64,000 bases of DNA from Trichoderma breve. Taxonomy: Eukaryota; Ascomycota; Sordariomycetes; Hypocreales; Hypocreaceae. The position numbers were made by a program, and so were the translations under genes. Positions 23,405 to 33,544 of this stretch are shown here, piece by piece; the stretch's first letter is position 1; each line of letters opens with the position of its first letter. The notes beneath the pieces were generated by a model. It was given only the letters and a program-made list of their open reading frames with translations. It was not told where the DNA came from and searched no databases. The DNA lies in contig NW_026611593.1 in the NCBI RefSeq assembly GCF_028502605.1, positions 1,240,001-1,304,000 on the forward strand, written 5' to 3'.

Positions 23405-26400
23405 GATGGGCAGAATCGTTTTTTGAACAAAACAGAAAGCCTCCACAATAAGAAAAAAAGGAAATAAAAAAAGAAAAATAAACTATGATTTACAGGAAAA
23501 GACAAACAATGAGGAGCCGCAACCTCTCACAGGCCTTAAGCGAGAAAAAAGAAAGAAGAAGACAGGAATTGGAGAGGGGTGGTGTGGCCTTGGACGAAGG
23601 GAAAACACCTTTTGGGGTCCCTGTGCTGCTGATCCAAAAGTCTTAGACAAGACGGGCGGCAACCACCGGGTCTCTGGACTTGTTAAGCGATTTATACAAA
23701 ATGGGAGGCAGACAGGAACTGGAGCGCCCTTTCGGATACCGTAAACCGATCCCGGGGAAGAAGAGAGGGAGGGACAAGGAGAATTTCGGAGGATAGGGCG
23801 GGAGTTAATGTATGTTAGCAACGGCCCATATATACTCGTGGCATTAACATGCGCGTAGAGTAGTATCAATGTTGGGTGTACAGTACACGACGAGGGGGAT
23901 CCGCAATTTCAGGAGCCAAAGCCCGAATCAAGGGTCGAGAATGAATGTGGTATGCAGTATGTAAGCCAATTGAGGCAAGGCTGTATGATCAAAGAGGTGC
24001 GAGGAAAGGCTGGGGGTGGGTGTGACGACGACGACGATGGTATCCAAAAACGAAGAGCTAGGCAGGGATCATGATGCGGGGAGAGAGGCCCAGAAGTTTA
24101 GCTCAAGGATGCACGAGTAAGGAAGAATGCCAGGATGATAGGCCATGCGGAGAAGTTGGGTCCGGCATGGCCATGATAAGGGGAGCTTGGCTGGTCACGG
24201 AAGGCCGTCGCTATCATGTCTTTCCGGGGCGGCGGACCGACACAAAGTATGGATAGAGAATACAGAGCAGAGAGAGTTCTCGGTGTTTTGGCTCCCACCC
24301 AACCGGCGCGGGTTCTTGAAGATATCTCGTGCATATTTCGCACATACCCGGCGTTGTATCGACTGTGTCTGCTGCCTAGCGGTAAGCAGCGATCACCGCA
24401 CAGTTACAGCATCTTGGTTGGGTGCTTCCAGACTCGATTGATATTGTAATTACACACTTCGGTTTGTCACCGAAGGTCGGTCTGGGATCTTGGTGTTGGT
24501 GCCATCCAAGTGGACAAAGCTCGAGCCGCGGTAGGATAGCGGCGGTTAAAACGCCACCAGTTGTAGCGACACTCTGTGATCCGAGTAATGACTGGAGCTG
24601 GAGTCTTTCCCAATCCGTCTCCCTCTGCGTGCCTTATGCTGCTGACAAGTTCCATGACATGACGGGGCTGGTTCTTCGACCGAATCAAACGAGGATTGGA
24701 GTACGGGCGCCCCCCTCACCACAGACAGGGCCCTCCGTCATAAGTGGCTGTTGATGCCGGCTGTTCTCCATCAGCTCCGCCTTGACCCCAAACTGATGTG
24801 CATCCTTGTTTTTGGACTAAGGCGTTAGTGACCATGGAGAAGTTTGTCTGTGGGGCTTATAACCGATGCCAACTTGAACTCTCCACTCTCTTCCCCCAGA
24901 CGATTACCGATGGCGACGGACGAGAGGAAGACGAGGGGATTTGCCTGCCTCGAGTCGGGGTTGAGATTGTATTTGTACGTTACTTGTACACATGTGAAGA
25001 GACAGTGTTATTTGGTTGGCAGAGAGCTACCTCGTTCATCTCTTGTCACGTCTGGTGTGAGGCCCAAGCTCCAGGCCTTGTCGACTTGGAATGCTCATGG
25101 GCCGAAGCAGAGGCCGCGATGTAACCCGGGTGTTTTCACCGTACTCGCACTATTGCTGATATTACAGCACACCGCACACAACATATCTTCCAGCAGCACG
25201 TTTTTCCTAGCGCCAGGCAGAGCAGCAGGCCACGAGAATCAGGCAGGGGCAGTTCGCCATTTGACCCAATGCGCCATAGCTCAGAAGCCGTAGAATCTTC
25301 GTTCCATCAAGCCCTGGCCCCCAAGGAGCCTAGACCAGAGTCACTTGGATCGCTCTCGGCCCAATCAGCGCATCGAGAATGCAGAAAAGCGTTTGTTGGG
25401 CTGCTGCAAGACTCTTTGGCACGATTCATGCTGCTGCTGTCTCCAGTCCATGTCCAGTCACTGCTCATCCTTTGCTCCTTTCAGCAGGCCGTTTCCGAAG
25501 CACCCGAATGGCGATCGGGAACGGGAATCTGGCTGATGTCACAGTTGCACCAAGATGAGCAAGAGCCGCGCAAGATGCATGTCCATGTCCATGCTTGTCC
25601 TCAACTGTCTGCATGACATGAATCAAGAGACTTCGAAAAAGACAAAGCTGGAGCTGAAGCTATTGATCCATTTACCCCACGCCCGCCGCCGTCGCCACTA
25701 AGATAAGCGATGGCTTTAAGCGCAACGTGCTAATTTGCGCTTGCGAGTAAGTCGGTGCAGTTGAAGAAGAGAAGAGCCCAGATTCTGTGTACCTAGACAG
25801 ACAACTCGATGCCTGTTCAAAGCTGGCGTCAAAGTTAATTGGCTATACGGGACCCGTGGTTTGTGTGCAACCCCCTTCCATGCCACGTTGTGGCCGCGCT
25901 CCCGCCTGTCTGTTGGATGGCTGCAGCCAAATCTCATGCTTTATCGGACGGAAGTCGGGAGCACAGGGACGAAATATGTCCGAGGGCCGCCTCGGGGCCT
26001 GCACATTGGAAGTGAAGTGAGCAAGTTGTCACTGTATGATGATGTGGACGAGCGAGCACGAGCATGACTGTGATCTGATCGGAGCAGAATTTTTTCTTTT
26101 TTTTTTTTTCTCCTTCTGCCAAGTTACCAATAACGTTGAGCAGCACAACAGAAATGAAACGAACAAGAAGAAAAAAAGATGGAAACGGCCCAGGCAGAAC
26201 ATCTGCCGATACTTGTTGCTTCCATTACTAATGTCCGAAAAGGAAGAAAGATTAACTAACGGCGATAGTTGCCTTGGTCCGACAAGATCCAACAAAACTA
26301 CCTTAGCGTTCGCGTGGTGGCTGACTTCAAGCTTGTTTTCCCACTGCCTCTCTTTTTTTCGCGACTGTTTCCATGAGTTCTTCCGCTAAGCCAGCCAAGA

Positions 26401-27127
26401 AAGCGGGGACGAGATCTTCATCTGCCGGCGCCAAAATTCACTCGGCCATTGCTCGCCCGAGTGCTCCAATTGAAGTCTTGAGTCCGCTGCAATAATCAGC
26501 CCGCATCTCCGATTCACTTTATGCCAAGCAGCCCAGCAGCCCAGCATTACGCGGAGAAAATCTGGGATCCGTCTCTCTTTGTGGTTCTTACATCAAAAAT
26601 TACAAAAGTACAAAATAGTATGAGTAAATGAAAAATGATGGTAGATTCAATTCTTCGCCACTATATCAACAGCAACGACGCGCCATCTGGATAAAACAGA
26701 CGGCGTCGGTCTTAGTGCTGCAGCCACGTACGGGAGTGCACATGGACATGTAAGCAAAAAGGGCGCCCGCCAAAATAGAACCATTCAACCAACACGCAAC
26801 AAAAGAGCGCCAATCTTTGTCTCCCCTGCCCATCTCGGCGATGCCGCATATCGACGGCTGTTCGTTTAAATTCGGCCAAATTCGCAAATACTGTACTTGT
26901 TGTACTAAACACGTTCACTAATACAGAATGGCGTTTTGGACAAACAACACACTATCCCTGTTCTGTTTGCCGAGATGGCGGATCTGGCAGGTTTGCTCAA
27001 AAGCTTCTTTTCTAGCATTGGAATAGAATGTCGCTTAAATCCAATACAACCACGTGGAACCGGTTGACTATCGACTCCTCTTGGTGGCTCTGTAACTCAT
27101 ATCACAAGAGAGATTATCGGTGCGGCG
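23405..27127. other. Intergenic region, no supported gene
   Basis: 3.7 kb with only short overlapping frames. It includes the promoter of the ACS-type permease gene (minus strand), a poly-T run near 26093-26109 and scattered GAC/CT-rich stretches. I see no RNA gene or repeat here. Confidence 0.4.
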
Positions 27128-27498
27128 TCAACGTTGACGATCCAGACCAAATCTTTGATCTACTAGTAGACCATGGGGCTTGGAGATGCTGAAAACCGCC
27201 TCACCCAAAATCCTTTGTTCGGCTCCCAGCAAGAAGCCAGTGACCTCGTTAACAGAATCTACTTCATACTCGTTCCACAAGCTGGATACTAGCTGTGCCA
27301 AGACAACATGATATATGATACTAATTTAGTGGTGCCCAGATTACCTGTGTAGGCCGCCAGAGCCGTGGCCGTCGCACCGTCTTATTCATGGCCCGCTTCT
27401 CCGGTTACACCAATCTGTTTTGCTATCAACTGTTGAGGAATCACTTCCTCCGCGGACTCGAGATGAACAATCAAACCATCATTTCGTTCAGCCCTCAT
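27128..27498 (-). pseudogene. Possible gene relic with one intron and one nonsense codon
   Basis: On the minus strand, codons from 27498 read MRAERNDGLIVHLESAEEVI and continue to a TAA at 27382-27384. The same frame goes on as DGATATALAAYT to a donor at 27344. A 56-nt GT..TAG intron (27289-27344) joins in phase to VSSLWNEYEVDSVNEVTGFL and onward to a TGA at 27128. Frame agreement across the intron and the protein-like composition suggest a decayed gene, not chance. I do not recognise the family. An unnoticed intron around the TAA is the main alternative. The evidence is moderate to weak. Confidence 0.3.
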
Positions 27499-28385
27499 TC
27501 AGCTTTCATCCAGCTGTCTCTAGGATAGCCGAGGGGCCTGTGTTGTCGAGGCTTGAAGGAGTCTGCCTTCTGCCCCTTTTCACTATGCGTAGCACAACAG
27601 CCTGCATATTCAAGCATGACCTAGCCAATCCACCAATATTTTTAGAACCAATAGCAATATATGGCATCCCTGAAAGCTGAAAGCCACTCAATACTTTGTC
27701 GTAGCTCAATATGCAGGTCATTCTAAGTTGAGCTTCGGTCGGTCTCCTCTAGGCGCTTACGCGTGATTAAATGAAAAGGAGAACAGAGCACGAATCTAGC
27801 ATCTTAATAACACTTATTTGTAACGGTGCCTCAATCTATGCATCCAGCATGTAAGCGTGTCATATCACACAGCATTAAACACGTAGTTGCTCCGTCAGCG
27901 GAGCTTTCTGTCGTGGCCAATGCTGTGATATTTCTTGGTAACGGCGAGCCACCGACAACCCAAGGCGATTTCCCATGAGAGATTCGGAGGATTTTATACA
28001 TGGATTCTGCCATGTGAGCTCATCGTCATTGCATAACTGTTGTTGGATGATGCCAAGTGCGACCATTGGATTCGAGTGACAGACAAGTGTCTATCTTGAG
28101 GACGCAAGGCAAACTGAAAATTTTCAACATACTCTCGCACCAGGTACCCGCTGACGCTTAGACAACTCTGCATGATGCAAGTAACATTGCCAATCAACTA
28201 GCTGAGTGCTTTAGAGTGTATCAAGATACCTTGAAGGGCGCGCCTTGTTGGCAGTGGTCCGTGTCCAGGAGGATTGAGCATCATCACGGCAGGCCACATC
28301 CGTAGTGCATGACGAGTTATGTAACTCCCATTCAACATGTTACTAAATACAAGTACTATCTCAGAGCATCCTTGTATTGTCGGGT

Positions 28386-28833
28386 TTATTCAGGGCGGAA
28401 GCGTATGTCGGTACGCAAGGCAACAACTTCGGCAATTCGCAGTGATGAGGACGGGGGATATCGGAACCAGGTCATGGTTTCTTGACAGATATCCGCGAGG
28501 TAATTCATCGAGATGACAGAGTGGATGTGGCAATAATGTGGAATGACCATATTGTATGCTGATTTTCCTACTCGTCCTAGTATTTGGAAGCGGTCGGCGT
28601 ATTGGGGTCCGTACTTTGGAAGGATTGCCAGTGGTATGACAATCCCTGGTTTAGATCTAGATATACTCCTTACCTAGCTACCTACTCAAAGAATCTTGTA
28701 GTTTGCTTTGGTCGTAGTGGCTTTACATCATCCTTACTGCGATTGCCATAGAATCGTGTATGGCAAGTCCAGCTTTAGCCAAGTCAAACATTTCCGCTAG
28801 TGTTCCTTCCCAATAACCAGGACTCTGGCTCAT
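28386..28833 (-). CDS. Possible small two-exon gene, unknown product
   Basis: Exons 28727-28833 and 28386-28656, with a 70-nt intron (GTAAAG..CTAG), give a 125-residue protein starting MSQSPGYWEGTLAEMFDLAK and ending RTDIRFRPE. An in-frame stop directly precedes the ATG. The second exon stays open for 90 codons and reads protein-like (KYGPQYADRFQILGRVGKS), but a stretch this long can occur by chance and I know of no family. It may be the surviving end of a larger decayed gene, because similar scraps lie downstream on the same strand (27830-28200). Confidence 0.25.
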
Positions 28834-29392
28834 CTAGGCTGTTATGGCATAAGTCAAATTTCCTGAAGATATGTTATGAAATATCGCTCAAGCTATTCCG
28901 GTGTCACATCTTCCTAGATGGTGAAAGTATGGCCAACTGGCGAGTTGAGGCAGCCATCTGGAACCGACAGCGCGCTACATGACATTTTGTCTTTTCAGTC
29001 GCACCTATTCAATTTCATCTGGGTTGAATTCCAATTTCTTAATCTCTTCCACCGAACATAATACATCTTGAACCAGGATATATTAGAATTGCTCCCAAAA
29101 GGAGAGAGTCTGAAAGAGATCCATGGTAAATCACAGGGTCAGTCCCATTGAAATGGTTTACAAATAACTGATCCAGAAATAGAGTAGGTGTACGATTGTG
29201 TCTAGAAGCTTGCGAATATGAAAACCTCTTCATGAAATTGATTTAGGACTCTGGAACTCTCAACTCTGCACGGAAAATGACATCAAGTGTGAGCTGGCAC
29301 GGAAGCAGGCTTCAGGCTAGAATTAGCTGGCAATGCAGATGGCCACCTTTTGTTGAGTTGCTTAAGCAAGCAACCTCAAGTCGAGTTAGTAG

Positions 29393-29662
29393 ACATATGC
29401 CAAGGTCAATTTGCAATTTGGCCTGGATGGACCGACGACCACGGGAGGCATGGACTCTGGCTGCTCAGACGTGGTAGTTGACGGAAGCTGGTTGCGCGAA
29501 CACTCAGTTAACGCGACATACTACACGGCTGACAGACCAAATGCTGTTATACAAAGCGTTGATGGTTTAATAAAACTCACTAAGAAAGCCAGATTTGACT
29601 TCGATATGTCGGGCACTAAGGGAGATACACCGGTGATGCCGCATTTTCAGGCGGATGCATAG
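29393..29662 (+). pseudogene. Isolated open segment, possible gene fragment
   Basis: An 89-codon open stretch begins right after an AG that could be an acceptor (preceded by TAG TAG) and ends at a TAG. It reads protein-like (GLDGPTTTGGMDSGCSDVVV, later FDFDMSGTKGDTPVMPHFQ). Upstream sequence is full of stops and gives no convincing first exon. I do not recognise it. Relic or chance cannot be settled from sequence alone. Confidence 0.22.
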
Positions 29663-30199
29663 TTTAAAAAAAGAGTCTCAAGCCGAACATACTGCTGGGG
29701 ACTGACTTTATGCATCGATATGGCATTAACCTAATGGTAGCTGATTTGTTAGTGCGCCAACAGTTCTTATGGCCTTTGCCTCTGCGTTCTTCGCTGCCGT
29801 CTCGTCCCTTTCCCGGTTGATGAGGTGCAGTTGGTAAATGCCTGTGCGCAGTTTTGCTCTCGTGGCCGGTTCGATCTTATTATCTGTATTCAGCAACATG
29901 TTTTATCTCAAGCAGTACCGTCTTCGGTGGTCCCTCAGCTTGCCACTGCGATCGTCCGTGTTGCTCTTCAGTCTCCCTCCATTCTTCTCCCTCCTTATCC
30001 TCCGTTAAGTGGAACTATAAACTCCAATCAGGTAGCCAGAGGGTTTTTGGTTTTTAAAACCATCTTGCACCTAATATCTTTCCAAGTCCCAGGTGATAAC
30101 AAGGCGAGCTGAATTGTATCATCCCGAAGGCTGTATATTTCCCCAGTCAGCGTACAGAAGCAATATCCAACTTTAGCACTCTCATTTTATGAAGCAACA

Positions 30200-30530
30200 A
30201 TACAACACATGTTATGCATTCAAGTAATCAAACACACCAACAACCGAATTCTCAACCCCCACATCAAAAACGCATCTCATTTCCCACATCTCACCATCCC
30301 AATACCAACACCTCGAACCCAAAAACCCATGTCTCACCAACCAATATTGGCATTCATACAGCACAATCCAACAATCCAACAATAACACAAACCCAACACT
30401 CTAAGACAATAACCCCAAAAAGAAACTCCATATTCCAATTCCAAATCTAATTCCAATCTCACCCCTCAACACATCCTAAAAGCCAACTCTGCAAACTTCA
30501 TCTAAATCATCTCTCCATTTTTACCAAACT
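30200..30530. other. G-depleted, CA-rich tract upstream of tRNA-Phe
   Basis: For about 330 bp the plus strand is almost free of G and made of A, C and T (CACCAACAACC, CCCAATACC-like strings). The border is sharp, just before the tRNA gene. No gene is supported; the 78-codon frame inside follows from the missing G. Confidence 0.6.
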
Positions 30531-30584
30531 CAGTGTATTAGAAGCGCCGCGTATAAGCAGTAAAAAGAACCGACAAATCAACTT

Positions 30585-30685
30585 GCGACCTTAGCTCAGC
30601 TGGGAGAGCGTCAGACTGAAGTCTTCCAACTCCAGTCATCTTAATTGACATCTGAAGGTCGTGTGTTCGATCCACACAGGTCGCA
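30585..30685 (+). tRNA. tRNA-Phe (anticodon GAA) with 28-nt intron
   Basis: The acceptor arms GCGACCT and AGGTCGC pair perfectly and are followed by the discriminator A. The D-arm reads GCTCAGCTGGGAGAGC, the anticodon stem TCAGA/TCTGA pairs, and the T-arm GTGTG-TTCGATC-CACAC pairs. The anticodon GAA is at 30618-30620. The intron 30622-30649 sits in the canonical place, one base 3' of the anticodon. CCA is not encoded, as expected in eukaryotes. Confidence 0.97.
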
Positions 30686-31386
30686 TGTTTTTTTGTCCTT
30701 TTTTTCAAACTCCAGTCCTCATCATCATCTTCTTTTTTGTTTCCCCTCTCACAAAGAAAACTGCTTCAAATAAGTCATCCTTTATTAAAATACCAGGATA
30801 TTCACACGTGCATCTATGTATCCAAGTCTATTTCCACGACGGCGAACCATTCAAGGCGCCACGCATGCTTATTAAGTTCACCTCGTGGTGGCGTCCATCA
30901 CATCCCAATCTTAATCTTAACTCGACATCACTCAAACTCACCCTCCCCGTACATATACATATAAGGTAGAAGAAATTATCAATACTCAATTATCGTTATC
31001 CTAATCCTTATTCAAAGCCGCCCCTAAATCCCTCCACAGGACCAGAAGCATGCCAGACAGAACCAAGGCGCGCGCAAGCGCGAAAACTGTAATGAGAGAG
31101 ACCTACACAGAGGGAATGAAGCATTATATACAGAAAGACCCCATATCGTCAAGCCAGAAAAAATTAACAACCCTCTCCGGGATAGAGCTTATAAAACCAG
31201 TGTTGCCACATCCACAAGGTGCGAAAATAATAAAAGTGAATAGTTCTCGGGGGCAAAAAAAAGTCGTATGTATATATTCAAGCTTCATTTTGTTCTTTAA
31301 TTTCCTTCACACACAACACGCCAAAAAATCACTTTAAATAGCCAAAAATTATCGTTGCAGCAAATCGAGGGAGCGTAGCAACCCGT
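30686..31386. other. Intergenic region, tRNA-Phe to tyrosinase 3' end
   Basis: AT-rich 3' flank of the tyrosinase gene (minus strand) and spacer after the tRNA. No gene is supported; the 95-codon frame at 31050-31337 has no recognisable feature. Confidence 0.45.
30688..30694 (+). terminator. RNA polymerase III terminator of tRNA-Phe
   Basis: A run of seven T begins 3 nt after the discriminator base; a second T run follows at about 30699. Confidence 0.85.
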
Positions 31387-33544
31387 TTACTGGCCGGGGA
31401 GGCCGGTGGGAATAGGGAAGCGGCGTCCGCGCTGGGCGGCCTTCGCACGGTGCCTTGAGCGCTGGCCGTACTTGGGGAGCTGGTCGAGGGCGCTGGGCAG
31501 GGTGACGTTGGCGGTCTCGAGATCGATGGCAAGGCTGGGAACGCTCTCGAGGGGAATGCTCTGTCCGTCTTTCTACACAGTGTGTCAGTAAACTCTATAC
31601 CTAAAACTGGGGTCGAATTGCAACTTACGGTGAGAATCTCAACTTCGATATCGCTGGAAAAGGCCTGGACGGCGTTGCGGCCGCCACCGTGCAGGAGGCC
31701 CTCGATGGGGTTGTCGACGGTGAAACCACCGTTGACCAAGCCCTCAGCAGGGAGCTTCATGACGATCAAGCTGCCAGCCTTCTGGCCAGCGACATAGACG
31801 TTGATTTCGCAAGGACGAGTCTCAATCTCGGTGACGTTGACGGAGATCTTGGCAAAGTAACGGGTCTTGATGAGGTCGGAGGCGCGGACCTCACGCTTGC
31901 CGGAGGAGTTGGGTCCGTACAGCTGGTTGATGATGGTGGTGACGCCGGACTTGATCTGGGCCTGGGTCTTGGACCAGTACTCGATGCCCTTGTAAGAGTA
32001 ACCCATACCCTGGATGCTCTTGACGGTGTTGGAGGTGTGGAACTGGCCGTTGGCCTGGTAGAAAGGCTGCAGGGGAGAGTTGGGGGTGATGGTGGCTCCG
32101 GTCTTGCTGTTGAATCGGGACTGACCCTTGTAGGAGGCAGTGAAGATGGGCGAGTTGGGCATGATGGCCTCCCAGAAAGCCCACATGCGGTCGACGTTGG
32201 AGTGGTGCATGAAGCTGTATTCCATTGTTAGTTATTTGACGTAATCCACCTTATATGATTTCCCAACTTACAACAGAGGGTCGAATCCAGAGTAGTCGGG
32301 AGCAAGGAACTGGTTACCGCAAGCACCGTCCCAGTGGATGGCATTGTGGATCTGCTCAACATTGATACCAGGTCCGCTGGTGGAAGCGAAATCGGCAAAG
32401 TTTTGAGAGTTGGTCAGAACGTCGTACTACGCTTCGTGTTAGTAAGAGCGCGTAGAGAGAAGGAGAAAAAAAAAATCCAGCGACACGTACAATCCAGGAC
32501 TTGTAAGGGCGAGCAGCCAGGTTGGCGTTGGCGGTGTTGGGGTAGTTCTGCTGAGGCGAAGGGCAGCGAATGGTGTGGTCTTGGCCTCCGCCGTTGAAGT
32601 CGCCGTAGGAACCGGACATGGCGATGTGAGGGTAGTAGAAAGTTCGAAGAGGGTTGGTGTAATCAACAGACTTGGTGCCGCTGCCGTTGGGAACGTTGAT
32701 CTTGAGCGTGTTGGGGACGGTGCACGCAGGGACGGTGCTGTCGGCAGCCCAGTCCCAGTAGGGGGCTCGCAGGCTGGCCGCAGCCGCCTGGTACGTGGCG
32801 CGAACTGAGGCGGGATATCCATTGGCGATGCCCTTGGCGATGGAGACCAGAGCTTGCTATAAGGGAAGAAGAGGTCAGCCTTTTTGCCCCCCTTTGCGAG
32901 CACAGATGCAAGACACAGGGTCAACATACCTCGAAGAGCAAAACATAAGGGCGGTGCCAGCTGATGAAGATGTCCTCCTAAACAACGTGTTAGAAGAGAG
33001 CTGACGGCAATTGTTTAGTTCAATGGATAAAGAAACATACACCGTGAGGGCAGTATCCAACCCAGCCGTCTCCGGTCTTGGCTCCGGCCTTGTTGTACTC
33101 AATGTACGGTGCGCCGTGGATGCCTAACTGGTGTTACTAAAAGCTCCGAGAGTCATGTCACCTCGCGGGGAGGAAGAAAAAAAAGAAAGCTTACCAGCAA
33201 TCTGGAAGAAGCTGTAAGGATCGTGGGAATCCAGCTTGGACATGTTATACATGGCCTGAACGTAGAGATCCCTATTACATGCAATGTGAGCCCCCGAACC
33301 AATTCGTCATATTTTCCCACGTCTCCATGCGGCTGGAACATCCAATGGCTCGTTTGTATTGGGCAGAGGGGCTCTCTCTCTCTTACCATTGCGGTCCCGA
33401 TTTGACCAGGTCATTAATATTTTGTCTCAGCGGCACAGCAGCACCAGAAGCGACGGGAACACCAACGACGGGGATGTGTGTCGTGCCCTGTGCGAGTGAA
33501 ACGGCGGCAAAAGCCAGCGCCGAGACGGAAGCTTGCAATAACAT
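31387..33544 (-). CDS. tyr2: Secreted tyrosinase (TYR2-like)
   Basis: Eight exons: 33387-33544, 33195-33271, 33041-33123, 32930-32977, 32491-32856, 32272-32426, 31629-32214 and 31387-31572. All frames agree and the product is 552 residues. It oxidises monophenols to o-quinones, as in melanin formation. A signal peptide (MLLQASVSALAFAAVSLAQG) directs secretion. The CuA ligands appear as His81 (IHGAPY), His105 (YCPHGED, with Cys103 placed for a Cys-His thioether) and His114 (SWHRPYVLLFE). The CuB site reads HNAIHWDG (His271, His275) plus FFMHHSNVDRMW. The C-terminal tail is rich in basic residues (RSRHRAK, RGRR) and is probably removed by processing, as in related fungal enzymes. Several exons appear only after splicing; reading through the last intron gives a false C-terminus. 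Confidence 0.93.

Noticed and set aside
31329..31571. Alternative tyrosinase C-terminus read straight through the last intron
   Set aside because: A GTAAGT..TAG intron (31573-31628) restores the family-type ending and a stop at 31387.
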